Positions 1 to 9,864 of a DNA stretch of 53,392 nucleotides are shown piece by piece. Origin of the DNA: Paracoccaceae bacterium (lineage in GTDB: Bacteria > Pseudomonadota > Alphaproteobacteria > Rhodobacterales > Rhodobacteraceae); assembly GCA_022824005.1 (NCBI GenBank), contig JAJEBG010000001.1, forward strand, positions 1 to 53,392, in the 5' to 3' direction. Within the stretch, counting starts at the first letter, position 1. Every line of letters starts with the position of its first letter. The translations under genes were made by a program, and so were the position numbers. A model generated the notes under the pieces. It saw only the letters and a program-made list of their open reading frames with translations, did no database searches and was not told the origin of the DNA.

Positions 1-24
1 TTGACGTGAGCCTATTTGGGTCAA

Positions 25-1227
25 TCACGAAGGGGCATACATATAGTTTCGGGTGAGCGGAAGTTTATCCACCTGTTTGGTGATTTGAAATTGAAAGACG
101 ACATCATGACCATAACGAAACGCCATCTCCGATGCGATTAAGTAGAATTTCCACATGCGACAGAACTGATCATCATAAATCTCACGAACCCGGTCCATCT
201 GATCAACAAATCTCCGATGCCATTCTTTCAAAGTCTCAGCATAATGGAGGCGGAGCACTTCAATATCGGTCACAATCAACCCTTCCTTTTCAATGGCCGA
301 TATGACTTCTGACATGGCAGGAATATAACCACCGGGAAAGATATATTTGGCAATCCAAGCGTTTGTTACGCTCGGAGGGCTCGAGCGACCGATGGTATGC
401 AGCAAAGCCACACCGTCACTTTTTAGTAATCGATGAAGATGACGAAAGAACTCACGATAGTGAGGCACACCCACATGTTCAAACATCCCGACCGAAACAA
501 CTCTATCAAATTGTTGTTCAACGGAACGATAATCCATGAGCGCGAACTGAACACGGTCCGACATTCCTTCTTCATCGGCTCGTTGGGTGGAGACTTTGTG
601 CTGACTAGGGGAGAGTGTTACACCGAGCACTTGACAGCTAAAATCCTTCGCTAAAGTTAACCCCATGCCTCCCCATCCACTGCCGATATCAAGAATCGAT
701 AGGCCAGGATTGAGGAGAAGTTTTTTCGCAATGTGTTTTTTCTTGGCGAGTTGCGCCGCCTCAAGAGTTAAGTCGCTATTCTCAAAATAGGCGCAGCTAT
801 ATTGTCGATCGGCATCGAGAAACATTCGATAGAGTTCATCTGACAAGTCATAGTGGTGTTTGACATTCGATTGAGCTCGACCGATCGGGTTACGTTGCTG
901 AAAAAGTCGAATCGCTCGTCGCAATTGATCCATAATGGTCATCGTAGGCGCATGACGGGTGTGCGCGAAATTCTGCATCGCCATGGCCAATAACCCAGAG
1001 AGATCATCGTCCTCAATGGTCATGGAGCCGTCCATGTAAGCTTCGCCCATCGCTAGTTCGGGATCCAGACATAGCGCACGCAATGTGGACTTGTTGTTGA
1101 TTCGCATGCGAATAGGCTTGGCGTTGAGGTCACCAAAGGCTGCGGAACTGCCATCGGGAAATGTGACTTGCAACTGTCCCGTTTTCGTCACAGTGCGTGC
1201 CATGTGACTAAAGATCGATTTCCACAT
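25..1227 (-). CDS. cfa: Cyclopropane-fatty-acyl-phospholipid synthase
   Basis: The enzyme transfers a methylene group from S-adenosylmethionine to the double bond of unsaturated phospholipid acyl chains at the inner membrane. The C-terminal two thirds is a Rossmann methyltransferase with a clear SAM loop (ILDIGSGWGGMG). Before it comes the family segment NVKHHYDLSDELY and then QYSCAY, which holds the conserved active-site Cys. The N-terminal ~100 residues match the usual CFA lipid-binding region. The frame stays open upstream to 1332, but I chose the ATG at 1227 (protein starts MWKSIF, 400 aa), close to family length; an ATG at 1204 is also possible. It is divergent from aspS. Family assignment is secure, but whether it makes cyclopropane or another methylated lipid cannot be told. 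Confidence 0.88.
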   Translation of the reverse strand: MWKSIFSHMARTVTKTGQLQVTFPDGSSAAFGDLNAKPIRMRINNKSTLRALCLDPELAMGEAYMDGSMTIEDDDLSGLLAMAMQNFAHTRHAPTMTIMDQLRRAIRLFQQRNPIGRAQSNVKHHYDLSDELYRMFLDADRQYSCAYFENSDLTLEAAQLAKKKHIAKKLLLNPGLSILDIGSGWGGMGLTLAKDFSCQVLGVTLSPSQHKVSTQRADEEGMSDRVQFALMDYRSVEQQFDRVVSVGMFEHVGVPHYREFFRHLHRLLKSDGVALLHTIGRSSPPSVTNAWIAKYIFPGGYIPAMSEVISAIEKEGLIVTDIEVLRLHYAETLKEWHRRFVDQMDRVREIYDDQFCRMWKFYLIASEMAFRYGHDVVFQFQITKQVDKLPLTRNYMYAPS

Positions 1228-1617
1228 ACGTCCTGATGATCCTAAAACTTGCCGATCGCTCCTTCGCGTCGCGGTCCGATAACAGGGCCTTTGATCAACA
1301 AGAAAATATTCGGCTCCAAAGACTCCCATCAAAGCGGCTCAATCCTGTGACCGTGAGGTCGGTTGATCAAGCTTTGAGAATTAATATTTATGAAATCACA
1401 TGCAAAATTACAAACAAAAAGCGAGAAGAGTTCAATATCAACGGTTTGAACTCGATAGCATTGATTGATGAACCCTATTATGGATGGCTTAATCATTTTG
1501 GCGTCATAAAATTATAGACTCTGGCTCAAACATTTTATTGGGTTCGTCCTTGACACAAGGGGCTCAATTCTTTGTAAAGCCGGTTCTGACAATCCGTGTC
1601 ATGAGGAGATAAACGAC
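1228..1617. other. Divergent intergenic region cfa/aspS
   Basis: These 390 bases separate two divergent genes. The 5' half is AT-rich with no convincing coding. The 3' part carries the candidate aspS promoter listed separately and an AGGAG ribosome binding site shortly before the aspS ATG. I see no RNA gene or repeat. Confidence 0.5.
1550..1578 (+). promoter_or_regulatory. Candidate sigma70-type promoter for aspS
   Basis: A perfect TTGACA at 1550-1555 is followed after 17 bases by TGTAAA at 1573-1578, about 40 bases before the aspS start. The -10 match is only moderate. This is pattern recognition without transcript data. Confidence 0.45.
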
Positions 1618-3399
1618 ATGTCGCACCCGTATCGAAGCCATACATGCGGCGAGTTGCGTCGAGCGAACGATGGCGAAAATATTCGCCTTTCAGGTTGGGT
1701 TCATCGGGTTCGTGATCATGGAGGTGTCCTGTTTATTGATCTTCGAGATCATTATGGCATCACTCAAGTGGTCGCTGATCCTGACAGTCCGGTCTTCAAA
1801 GTCGCCAATGAATTGCGCGCCGAATTCGTTATTCGCATTGATGGTAAAGTCACCAAACGTGACGATGATCTCATTAATCCGAAATTGGCCACTGGTGACA
1901 TCGAAGTCTTTGTTGAAGATTTGCAGGTCCTAGCAAAAGCCGACGAGTTGCCGTTGCCGGTGTTTGGTGAACCTGATTATCCAGAGGAGACGCGTCTTAC
2001 TTACCGTTTTCTCGACCTAAGGCGTGAGAGTTTGCGTCAACGGATTTTATTGCGCGCCGATGTCATCGCCGCTTTGCGCCGCCTGATGGGGGAGCGAGGA
2101 TTTGTCGAATTTCAGACCCCCATCCTCACCGCTTCAAGTCCCGAAGGGGCCCGTGACTTTTTGGTACCCTCAAGGATTCATCAAGGAAAATTCTATGCTC
2201 TCCCGCAGGCCCCACAACAATTCAAACAATTCTCGGTCATCGCCGGATTTGACAAATATTTCCAGATTGCCCCCTGTTTTCGTGATGAAGATCCGCGTGC
2301 TGACCGCTCCCCCGGTGAGTTTTATCAATTGGATATTGAGATGGGATTTGCCACTCAAGAAGATGTGTTTGCGGTGATTGAACCCGTTATGCGGGAGATA
2401 TTTGAAGAGTTTGGGCAAGGACATCCGGTATCTTCATCATTTCCAAAGATTCGCTATCGTGATGCGATGCGACGCTATGGTACCGACAAACCCGATTTGC
2501 GGAACCCTTTAGAGATGGAAGTCGTGAGTTCACATTTTGCCGATTCCAATTTCAAGATTTTTGCCTCCCTCTTGAAAAAAGAAGGCACCGAAATTCGTGC
2601 CATTCCAGCACCTAAAGGTGGAAGTCGCCGATTTTGTGATCGAATGAATGTCTTTGCGCAAAAAGAAGGGCTACCCGGTATGGGGTATGTTTTTTGGCGC
2701 GCCGAGGACAACGATATCGTGGGGGCCGGTCCCCTGGCCAAGAATATTGGGCGCGAGCGAACTGAAGCCATTCGCCAACAGCTCGGACTTGAGGTTGGCG
2801 ATGCCGCCTTCTTCCTTGGGGGCCGACCTTCCTCCTTTGAAGCTTTTGCCGCCAAGGCCCGCGACCGAATTGCCCATGAGCTTGACTTGATTGAACAAGA
2901 TCAATTCAAGTTCTGTTGGATTGTAGATTTCCCGATGTTTGAGCGTGACCCAGACTCTGAAGAGATAGGATTCTCACACAATCCTTTCTCTATGCCTCAA
3001 GGCGGAATGGAAGCCCTCGAGACAGAGAATCCACTCGACGTGATGGGCTATCAGTATGACATTGTCTGCAATGGCGTTGAATTATCTTCTGGTGCGGTGC
3101 GGAACCACAAACTTGAATGTCTCTACAAAGCCTTTGAGTTGGCTGGGCACAACCGCGCGTTCGTGGATACAAATTTTTCTGGGATGGTGAATTCCCTGAA
3201 ATTCGGTGCGCCGCCGCACGCGGGGATCGCGCCCGGCATTGAGAGGATCGTGATGTTGCTCGCGGGCGTTGACAATATTCGTGAGGTGACCATGTTTCCA
3301 TTAAATCAGAGAGCCGAGGACTTGATGTTGGGCGCGCCCTCACATCCCACCAATCAGGCGTTGCGCGAACTCGGCCTACGAATGACAAAGAAAGACTAG
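1618..3399 (+). CDS. aspS: Aspartyl-tRNA synthetase
   Basis: The enzyme charges tRNA with aspartate in the cytoplasm. The 593-residue protein has the bacterial AspRS layout: an N-terminal OB-fold anticodon-binding domain (about residues 1-110), the class II core split by the bacterial GAD insertion (about 290-420), and a C-terminal catalytic end. Class II motif 2 is visible as [16 protein letters not shown] and motif 3 as [10 protein letters not shown]. The SPGEF variant and GIAPGIERI are, in my recollection, typical of alphaproteobacterial AspRS. Some of these enzymes also charge tRNA-Asn; sequence alone does not settle that here, and no gatCAB is in the window. The start has an AGGAG ribosome site. 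The nitroreductase gene follows 67 bases downstream. Confidence 0.97.
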   Translation: MSHPYRSHTCGELRRANDGENIRLSGWVHRVRDHGGVLFIDLRDHYGITQVVADPDSPVFKVANELRAEFVIRIDGKVTKRDDDLINPKLATGDIEVFVEDLQVLAKADELPLPVFGEPDYPEETRLTYRFLDLRRESLRQRILLRADVIAALRRLMGERGFVEFQTPILTASSPEGARDFLVPSRIHQGKFYALPQAPQQFKQFSVIAGFDKYFQIAPCFRDEDPRADRSPGEFYQLDIEMGFATQEDVFAVIEPVMREIFEEFGQGHPVSSSFPKIRYRDAMRRYGTDKPDLRNPLEMEVVSSHFADSNFKIFASLLKKEGTEIRAIPAPKGGSRRFCDRMNVFAQKEGLPGMGYVFWRAEDNDIVGAGPLAKNIGRERTEAIRQQLGLEVGDAAFFLGGRPSSFEAFAAKARDRIAHELDLIEQDQFKFCWIVDFPMFERDPDSEEIGFSHNPFSMPQGGMEALETENPLDVMGYQYDIVCNGVELSSGAVRNHKLECLYKAFELAGHNRAFVDTNFSGMVNSLKFGAPPHAGIAPGIERIVMLLAGVDNIREVTMFPLNQRAEDLMLGAPSHPTNQALRELGLRMTKKD

Positions 3400-3466
3400 T
3401 CGATAGATTGTCGTGTGGAAGGACTGCAATGACCAAAAAAAATCTTTGGATACGGTGAGGTCGGAT

Positions 3467-4036
3467 ATGAATGAGGGTGCCATTAAATTTATGGAAACGC
3501 GCCGCTCGACACCGACGCCAATTCTCTCGAGCCCGGTGCCCAATAAGGCGCAGCTCATGGAACTTCTCACCTTGGCGGCGCGTGTGCCCGACCACGGTAA
3601 ACTTGAGCCATGGCGATTCATCGTCATCGAAAAAGGGGCCATGACTCGTCTCGCCCAAAGTCTCGTTCGGCGAGGCGCGGCCTTGGGAAAATCAGAGTCG
3701 CTTGTCGCCAAAGCGGCGGCAGTGTTCGGCGACGCTCAGTTGATTGTCGCGGTCATTGAGTCACCAGATCTTGAGGCCAAAATTCCCCTCATTGAGCAGA
3801 CATTGTCGGCGGGAGCTTTATGTCTGTCATTGGTGAACGCCGCTTTGGCGTCCGGTTGGGGAGCCACGTGGGTGACCGGTTTTGGTGCCCATGACCCGTT
3901 ATTTCGGGAAAGTGAGCTTGGCATAAAGACGCATGAACGAGTGGCGGGCTTCATTCATATTGGCACGCCCAAGTCCAAAGCGGCAGAAAGACCCCGCCCC
4001 AAGATTTCGGCCATTACTGAATGGATGACCGAATAG
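3467..4036 (+). CDS. Small nitroreductase-family flavoprotein (YdjA-like)
   Basis: This is a predicted FMN-dependent NAD(P)H oxidoreductase of the nitroreductase fold, about 189 aa. The N-terminal FMN-contact region is recognisable (METRRSTPTPIL, then AARVPDHGKLEPWRF), and the family's VTGFGAHDPLFRE segment lies towards the C terminus. The length matches the short YdjA-type subfamily, whose physiological substrate is generally unknown. The frame opens at 3413, but I chose the ATG at 3467 because a GGTGAGG ribosome site sits just before it; an ATG at 3491 is also possible. It follows aspS in the same direction and may be cotranscribed. No substrate can be inferred from the neighbours. Confidence 0.82.
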   Translation: MNEGAIKFMETRRSTPTPILSSPVPNKAQLMELLTLAARVPDHGKLEPWRFIVIEKGAMTRLAQSLVRRGAALGKSESLVAKAAAVFGDAQLIVAVIESPDLEAKIPLIEQTLSAGALCLSLVNAALASGWGATWVTGFGAHDPLFRESELGIKTHERVAGFIHIGTPKSKAAERPRPKISAITEWMTE

Positions 4037-4249
4037 GTTCAATTCGGCACACCAATTTTCACCATGTTGGCCATGATGAACCGGGCCAATTGTGGGTTGA
4101 GGGGACAAGAGACTTTCCATTAAGTTATATTGCAATTGATGTTTAGTCGGATTAACCTGATCACTCCATTGGTCAAGCGGGCAGAATTGATAATCGACCG
4201 TTGCGGCAGTGGAGTCGATGATAAAATGATTGTTAGAAGGAAGACAAAG

Positions 4250-5284
4250 ATGATTAAGAAGGCCTATTTTTCTGTAATTGCCACCGGCCTGGCCCTTCCA
4301 CTGATGGCAGCGGATGACGAACTTATTGTTCTTGATTGGTCAGGTTTTGAAGACCCAGGATTTTTTGGTGCCTATATTGAAGAGCACGGAGACCACCCGA
4401 CTTACGCATTTTTTGGTGAGGAAGAGGAAGCATTCAATAAGTTACGAGGTGGGTTTGGCGCGGATGTGTCGCATCCCTGCGCGCAATCGGTGTCGAAATG
4501 GCATGCGGCGGGTGTTATTGAACCCATCGATACCTCACGAATTGAACGTTGGGACGATGTCAATGAAATCAAGGAAACATTCGTGTTTGATGGTGAATAT
4601 TTTCTGCTTCCAGCCGACTGGGGAACCACCGCGCTGACCTATCGGGCCGATCTTGTAAAAGAAGAAGATATCCAATCGCTTGACGTTTTTGTGAACCCCG
4701 AATTCGCCGGCCGAACATCTATTGCCGACAATGTTGATGATGCCTATGCGTTGGCTTTACTGGCGATTGGAATCACTGATTGGACCACGGCGAGTTTGGA
4801 TGATGTCAGCCGGGCCTCTGACTGGTTGCGCCGAGCGCATCAGAATGTCCGCACTTATTGGGCTGACGGTGCCGAATTATCTCAATTGCTGGCGAGTGGC
4901 GAAGTCCTCGTGGCGTGGGCTTGGAATGAAACCCCAACGACGATGCAGCTGGACGGATATGACGTCAAGGCCAATCGTGAGACAGTGGAAGGGTCGTCTT
5001 CATGGTTCTGTGGTTATGTCAATATTGCCAATGGCCCCAACTCGGAAGACAAAGTTTATGACTTCTTCAATGCATGGATGGATCCCACTTCGACTGAGTA
5101 CATTGTCAATGAATGGGGTTATGGTCATGGCAACCAAACGGCAATGGACGAGCTCGGCGCGGAATTGCTTGCTGATGTGGGTTTGGGTCCTGTCAACGTT
5201 CCGGTGTTACAGCAATCGCCAATCGAACATCAAATTCGTGACGCCATGATCAAGGATTTCGAAATGATCAAGGCCGGATTCTAA
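4250..5284 (+). CDS. Polyamine-type ABC transporter periplasmic binding protein (PotD-like)
   Basis: This is the predicted periplasmic solute-binding component of a spermidine/putrescine-type ABC importer, about 344 aa. The chosen ATG at 4250 follows a GAAGG-rich ribosome site and gives an N terminus with two Lys, a hydrophobic stretch and an LMAADD end that looks like a signal peptide. The longer upstream frame would bury that signal. The mature part fits the PotD/PotF family: an early DWSGFEDPGF strand, a FNKLRGGFGADVSHPCAQS region, ADWGTTALTYRAD, and WAWNETPTTMQLDGY. It runs convergently with the ATPase and permease genes at 5294-8093, with stop codons 9 bases apart, so it is not in their operon. 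The ligand is not certain: polyamine, another amine or an amino acid. Confidence 0.85.
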   Translation: MIKKAYFSVIATGLALPLMAADDELIVLDWSGFEDPGFFGAYIEEHGDHPTYAFFGEEEEAFNKLRGGFGADVSHPCAQSVSKWHAAGVIEPIDTSRIERWDDVNEIKETFVFDGEYFLLPADWGTTALTYRADLVKEEDIQSLDVFVNPEFAGRTSIADNVDDAYALALLAIGITDWTTASLDDVSRASDWLRRAHQNVRTYWADGAELSQLLASGEVLVAWAWNETPTTMQLDGYDVKANRETVEGSSSWFCGYVNIANGPNSEDKVYDFFNAWMDPTSTEYIVNEWGYGHGNQTAMDELGAELLADVGLGPVNVPVLQQSPIEHQIRDAMIKDFEMIKAGF

Positions 5285-5297
5285 TCGGTTCGATTAG
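5281..5297. terminator. Inverted repeat between convergent transporter genes
   Basis: CTAATCG and CGATTAG form a perfect 7-bp stem with a 3-base loop. The repeat spans both stop codons of the two convergent genes. It could act as a bidirectional terminator, but it is AT-rich and has no clear T-run on either side. Confidence 0.35.
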
Positions 5298-6379
5298 ATA
5301 AGAGTGATCGAAGAGGAGTCCCAACCGATACGCACCGCCGAGTCCTCGGAGAGAATCGAGCGGCCGGCGGTGTTGCGCATGGAGACGGTGACGACTTGAG
5401 ATGAATTATTGAGCCGGACTTCATAATAGGTCATATCTCCATAATAGACCCGTCCTGTAATTGTGCCCGGCGTTTCAAATTCAAAGGTTTCGCTGGGATC
5501 GAAGAGAATAGTCAAGAGTTCGGGGCGAACACCAACGGTGATATTTTTCTTCATCGCTGCTGACAATTGAGCCGGCCGAGGCAGTGTGGCTGTGCCCAAT
5601 CCCTCGATCCTGATTGTGATGGCGTCTATTGTTTGAGACAGGGTTTCAGCGCGCAAGAAACTCATACTGCCAATAAATTCGGCCACTTGTTTTGACAAGG
5701 GTCGGGCGTAAATTTCTTCGGGGGACGCGAGTTGCGCGATGCGACCATTAAACATGATGGCTATCCGATCAGACATGGTCAAAGCTTCTTCTTGGTCATG
5801 GGTGACCAAGAGGAAGGTGATTCCAACTGCGCGTTGGAGATGCCTGAGCTCGAATTGCATTTGCTCACGGAGTTTCTTGTCGAGTGCCGAGAGAGGTTCG
5901 TCAAGCAAGAGAACCTTGGGTCGCATGATTAAAGCCCTGGCCAGTGCTACTCGTTGCCGCTGGCCGCCTGAGAGCGTATGAGCATGACGGTTCTCTAGGC
6001 CTTCTAGACTGACCATTTCTAAAGCGGCGTTGACCTGGGATTTTATTTCACCTTTTCTCAACCCCTTGCGGCGCAGGCCGAAGCCGACATTCTGACCCAC
6101 CGTCATATGAGGAAAGATGGCATAATTTTGAAACACAAGATTGGTGGGACGACGGTTGGCTTCTACACCTTCCATTGACTGGCCATCGATATAAATGTCA
6201 CCTTCATCAGGATGTTCAAATCCAGAAATGGTTCGCAGTAGCGTCGACTTGCCACATCCCGATGGGCCAAGCAGCGAAAAGAACTCGCCACGCTGAATCG
6301 TCAGAGTTACTGAATCAAGAGCCACGGTTCGACCAAATCGTTTGGTCACCGAATTGAGTTCAATCATGACACTGTTCAA
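5294..6379 (-). CDS. Polyamine-type ABC transporter ATPase (PotA-like)
   Basis: This is the cytoplasmic ATPase that drives import through the two permeases encoded just upstream. It has Walker A (GPSGCGKST) near residue 40, the ABC signature LSGGQRQRVALARAL, Walker B with D-loop (VLLLDEPLSALD), the H-loop (LVTHDQEEAL), and a C-terminal TOBE-type regulatory domain after about residue 240. This is the standard PotA/FbpC layout at 361 aa. The start codon overlaps the end of the potC-like gene by four bases, implying translational coupling. A second ATG at 6367 is equally plausible. Membership of the polyamine/iron/thiamine ATPase class is clear; polyamine is favoured because of the permease and binding-protein types and the adjacent aminotransferase. 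Confidence 0.9.
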   Translation of the reverse strand: MNSVMIELNSVTKRFGRTVALDSVTLTIQRGEFFSLLGPSGCGKSTLLRTISGFEHPDEGDIYIDGQSMEGVEANRRPTNLVFQNYAIFPHMTVGQNVGFGLRRKGLRKGEIKSQVNAALEMVSLEGLENRHAHTLSGGQRQRVALARALIMRPKVLLLDEPLSALDKKLREQMQFELRHLQRAVGITFLLVTHDQEEALTMSDRIAIMFNGRIAQLASPEEIYARPLSKQVAEFIGSMSFLRAETLSQTIDAITIRIEGLGTATLPRPAQLSAAMKKNITVGVRPELLTILFDPSETFEFETPGTITGRVYYGDMTYYEVRLNNSSQVVTVSMRNTAGRSILSEDSAVRIGWDSSSITLI

Positions 6380-7191
6380 AACAGATGACCGTTGCTAGAT
6401 GTCCCGGCGCGTCTCGCCCCGTATCGACGGATGACTTCTGCTGAAATCAAAAGGAGGAGCGAAGCCGCCAAGAGGAAAGTGCCGAGAGCCATGACACTTG
6501 GCAAGCGAGCGGGGAAACGTAGCAATCCCCAAATGTAAACGGGCAACGTGACGTCAACGCCCGCGAGAAAGAAAGCGATGATGAATTCATCCAAGGAGAT
6601 GGTGAATGAAATCAAGAGACTGGCAATAACCCCCGGCAGGACAAGCGGTAGACTGACCCACCGAAAGGTGGCCCCACGTGTGGCACCGAGGTCAAAAGCC
6701 GCCTCTTCAAGGCTACGATCAAAATTGTTGAAGGCCGTTGACATCACCACGACACAGAAGGGCGTGCATATTAACACATGTCCGAGAATGATAGTCCAGA
6801 GTGAAAGGTCAAATCCAAATTGCATAACGACCACAAGCAACGATACGCCGACGATGATCTCGGGAAGAACTAACGGAATCATGACCAATGCCGCCATCCC
6901 TTTCCTCATGGGAAAGGCGTAACGGCTGCTTGCTCGAGCCGCCATCAATCCAAAAATTGTGCTCATAAAAGCTGTTATTGAAGCGATGATCAGAGAGTTT
7001 CGTAGCGCATCATGCAAGGCTTCAGTCTCCCACAGCAGTGCGAACCATCGCCAGGTTAACCCCTGCAATGGGAAGGCGACAATACGGCTGTCATTGAGAG
7101 CAAAGATCGGCAGCAAAAGGGCGGGCATGTAAAGGAAGATCAAATACAATGAAACGTAAGCCCATAGCCCATATTTTAGTGTCCATTTCAT
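6376..7191 (-). CDS. Polyamine-type ABC transporter permease (PotC-like)
   Basis: This inner-membrane permease is 271 aa with about six hydrophobic segments. The first (LYLIFLYMPALLLPIFAL) is the usual PotC start. The cytoplasmic EAA loop that docks on the ATPase is visible as EEAAFDLGATRGATFRWVSL followed by PLVLPG. It is encoded between the PotB-like permease and the ATPase, overlapping both by four bases. The ISLDEFIIAFF segment after the loop is typical of PotC/YdcV proteins. Membrane role and family are firm; the transported compound is inferred from the set. Confidence 0.9.
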   Translation of the reverse strand: MKWTLKYGLWAYVSLYLIFLYMPALLLPIFALNDSRIVAFPLQGLTWRWFALLWETEALHDALRNSLIIASITAFMSTIFGLMAARASSRYAFPMRKGMAALVMIPLVLPEIIVGVSLLVVVMQFGFDLSLWTIILGHVLICTPFCVVVMSTAFNNFDRSLEEAAFDLGATRGATFRWVSLPLVLPGVIASLLISFTISLDEFIIAFFLAGVDVTLPVYIWGLLRFPARLPSVMALGTFLLAASLLLLISAEVIRRYGARRAGTSSNGHLF

Positions 7192-8093
7192 GATGAATTT
7201 GATCGCAGATATTTGCGGTTGAGGCGAACAAATAGAAGTGAAGCTAAGGCCACTATAGCCATCGCGGACACCGCCAATGCGGCTCCAAGGGGCGGATTAT
7301 TGGCCCTCTTGAATTGCACCTCAATAATATTGGCAATCATCAAACCATCTGGGCCACCGACGAGACGGGGGGTGACATAATCGCCCACGGTTGGAATGAA
7401 GACGATGAGGCAAGCGGCGACAATGCCGGGAAGAGCCAGCGGAAGAGTGATGCACAAGAATCGTCTGACAGGTCCATCACCAAGATCGGTGGCGGCTTCA
7501 AGCAACGAGCGATCTATCTTTTCAAGAGAAACAAAAATTGGCAAGATGGCGAAAGGGGCCCAAGCATGACTGAGAGTAATGACAACCGCGTTGAAGTTGT
7601 AAAGGATAAAACTCAAGGGTTCTTCAATGATTCCCAATCGCGTCAGTGAACCGTTAATCACGCCATTATAGCCAAGAATCACTTTCCACAAAAATATCCG
7701 CATCAGATAACTGGTCCAAAAGGGAATTGTGATCAAAAAAATCCACAACAGTTTTTTGGATGGATGGATATGGAATGAGATAAAATAGGCAATGGGGAAA
7801 GCCAAGGTCACAGTAACCAAAGTCACTAAAGTTGAGACTCCCAGCGAGCGAGCCATGAGCACCCGATAAATGGGCTGGCTCCATACTTCGTGGTAGTTTG
7901 CCAAGGTGAATGTGCGATCAATTTCTAAATAGTCTTGGCTCCAGAAGCTGAGGGCAAAGACGGCCGTGAGGGGGGCCGCTAGAAGCAACGCCGCATAGAT
8001 AAATGGCACTCCCATGAGAGTGAGGCCACGTCCCTGTTCGGTTCGAATAAATTGACGTGTGGTGACAAATTTCAGCAGTTTTTCTTTCCCCAA
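7188..8093 (-). CDS. Polyamine-type ABC transporter permease (PotB-like)
   Basis: This is the first permease subunit, 301 aa with six predicted membrane helices. The EAA loop is visible as LLEAATDLGDGPVRRFLCIT followed by LPLALPG, and PTVGDYVTPRLVGG is a hallmark of PotB/YdcU proteins. The start is a TTG at 8093 without an obvious ribosome site; I kept it because no ATG occurs until residue 27, which would cut into the first helix. The aminotransferase stop lies 66 bases upstream on the same strand, so the four genes from 9566 down to 5294 probably form one transcript. Confidence 0.9.
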   Translation of the reverse strand: MGKEKLLKFVTTRQFIRTEQGRGLTLMGVPFIYAALLLAAPLTAVFALSFWSQDYLEIDRTFTLANYHEVWSQPIYRVLMARSLGVSTLVTLVTVTLAFPIAYFISFHIHPSKKLLWIFLITIPFWTSYLMRIFLWKVILGYNGVINGSLTRLGIIEEPLSFILYNFNAVVITLSHAWAPFAILPIFVSLEKIDRSLLEAATDLGDGPVRRFLCITLPLALPGIVAACLIVFIPTVGDYVTPRLVGGPDGLMIANIIEVQFKRANNPPLGAALAVSAMAIVALASLLFVRLNRKYLRSNSS

Positions 8094-8159
8094 TTAATCT
8101 TCAAACATCCGTGCCAATTAACTATGAAAATTGAGCGACTCTGCCTAACCTCTCATTTA

Positions 8160-9566
8160 TCAAACAGGGTCCCATCCCTCCTGCTGCAATTCTTTGCAAA
8201 CCCTCCGCAGCGCTTCTTTGAGACAATCGACGGCGCGGTCAATTTGAGACTCGGTAATGATCAATGGGGGAGACATGATGTTGAGATGTCCAACTGGCCT
8301 GACGAGCACACCGAAACTCTCGGCCGAATCCGAGATCCGCTTGCTGATAGACACCTCTTCGGGGAAGGTGGCTTTTGTGGAACGGTCCAGCACATTCTCA
8401 AGACAATACATCAACCCCATGCCACGCACATCTCCGACCAGTTTCATCTCCTTCAATTCTCCAAGTTTTTGGCCGAAATAGGCACCCACACGCGAGGCGT
8501 GCTCAAGAAGATTTTCGCGTTCAATAATTTCAATATTTTTGAGAGCGGCAGCACAACAGACGGGATGGCCGGCATAGGTAAAGCCGCTTGTATAAGTCCG
8601 GGACGCGTCACCCGTCGAAATGGTCTCATGGATCTTGTCCGAATAAATGGTGGCACCAATGGGCAAATAACCAGACGATAATCCTTTGGCGACCGTAATG
8701 ATGTCTGGAACGATGCCGAAGACATCCTCGGAGGCAAACCAATGACCTAATCGCCCAAAGGCCGTCACCACTTCATCCGAAACGTAAAGAATATCGTGCT
8801 CGGTGCAGAGTTGGCGAATCCGTTTAAGGTAATCGGCGGGCGGCAGGAGTACGCCACCGGCCCCCATGATCGGCTCGGCAAAGAAAGCACCGACGCGGTG
8901 GACACCAACTTCATCAATCTTATTCTCGAACTCTTTAACCAAATGATCCGCGAAAGCTTGCTCATCCATATTGTTTGGCGCGCGGTAGAGGTCAGGCTCA
9001 GAAATATGGTGCACAATGTCTTCAATATATTTGAAACCGTGCTTTCGATCGGCCTCTTTGTAGCCGATGGACATCGAGGCATAGGTGGAGCCATGGTAGG
9101 ATTGACGACGGGAGATGACATGGACTTTGTCCGGCCGGCCGGCACATTGTTGAAAGAAATGCACCAATCGGAAGGCGCTGTCGATGGCGGTGGAACCACC
9201 GGTTGAAAAGTGAACTCGGTTGAGGTTGCCCGGCGCTAATTTGGCGATCTTGGCCGCGAGCCGAGCGGCGGGTTCGTTGGACATATCTGTAAAGGTTGAA
9301 CTGTAAGCGAGTTTACGAGTCTGTTCAGCGATCGCGTCAACCATTTCCTCCCGACCAAGACCGATATTGGTGCACCACAATCCCCCGAGCATATCGAGGT
9401 AATTCTTCCCTTCGGAATCAAAGAGTTCGCAGCCAGAGCCCCGTTCCATAAAGAGCGAGCCATCCTCTTGAAAACTCTCGAAATGTTCAAAAGGATGTAG
9501 AAAATGTCTGCGGTCAAGTTCCCAAAGCTGCTGCGCTGACCGACTGCGCTGACTCATCGATTCCAT
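8160..9566 (-). CDS. Class III aminotransferase, pyruvate-dependent omega/polyamine type
   Basis: This PLP enzyme should move an amino group from a terminal amine to a keto acid, usually pyruvate. It is about 468 aa. The fold-type I landmarks are present: the cofactor-binding VHFSTGGSTAIDSA, SDEVVTAFGRLGHWFASE with the PLP-contacting Asp, and the Schiff-base lysine in ITVAKGLSSGYLPIGA. This sequence type includes putrescine/spermidine-pyruvate, taurine-pyruvate and beta-alanine-pyruvate enzymes. Lying 66 bases upstream of a PotB-type permease, a polyamine substrate is the best guess. The ATG at 9566 was chosen because a GGAG site lies 7 bases before it; the frame continues to 9632. Substrate specificity is inferred from context. 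Confidence 0.87.
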   Translation of the reverse strand: MESMSQRSRSAQQLWELDRRHFLHPFEHFESFQEDGSLFMERGSGCELFDSEGKNYLDMLGGLWCTNIGLGREEMVDAIAEQTRKLAYSSTFTDMSNEPAARLAAKIAKLAPGNLNRVHFSTGGSTAIDSAFRLVHFFQQCAGRPDKVHVISRRQSYHGSTYASMSIGYKEADRKHGFKYIEDIVHHISEPDLYRAPNNMDEQAFADHLVKEFENKIDEVGVHRVGAFFAEPIMGAGGVLLPPADYLKRIRQLCTEHDILYVSDEVVTAFGRLGHWFASEDVFGIVPDIITVAKGLSSGYLPIGATIYSDKIHETISTGDASRTYTSGFTYAGHPVCCAAALKNIEIIERENLLEHASRVGAYFGQKLGELKEMKLVGDVRGMGLMYCLENVLDRSTKATFPEEVSISKRISDSAESFGVLVRPVGHLNIMSPPLIITESQIDRAVDCLKEALRRVCKELQQEGWDPV

Positions 9567-9864
9567 ATTATTCTCCAAAGTTAGGAACACCGAACGACAT
9601 CTCGCTTTGTCAACCTTTGACGGTGACTGCAAAAGTATAAGCGTTAAGGGTTTCGTGTTCCTTTCGCAAGCCGATGCGGTTGTATCTAAAATGTCGGGAT
9701 GTCAACATATGCCAGAGAGTGTCTTGCTAGTGGGGACTTCTTGACTTCATTTCTGTTAGGATAGAAACATATGAGGCTAGGAAAGCGTCCAACATGCTGA
9801 CAAAGCTAATGGCTCTGTTTGCATATTGCATTGATGTGTTCTATTTTGCCTGAAATTCAGGGTG
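9567..9864. other. Intergenic, upstream of aminotransferase operon
   Basis: About 300 bases lie between the aminotransferase start and the transposase remnant. They should hold the promoter of the minus-strand transport operon, but I cannot single out a convincing -35/-10 pair. No coding or RNA structure stands out. Confidence 0.4.

Noticed and set aside
1236-1517. Open frame between cfa and aspS
   Set aside because: It is antisense to the cfa upstream frame, has no ribosome site and no recognisable domain.
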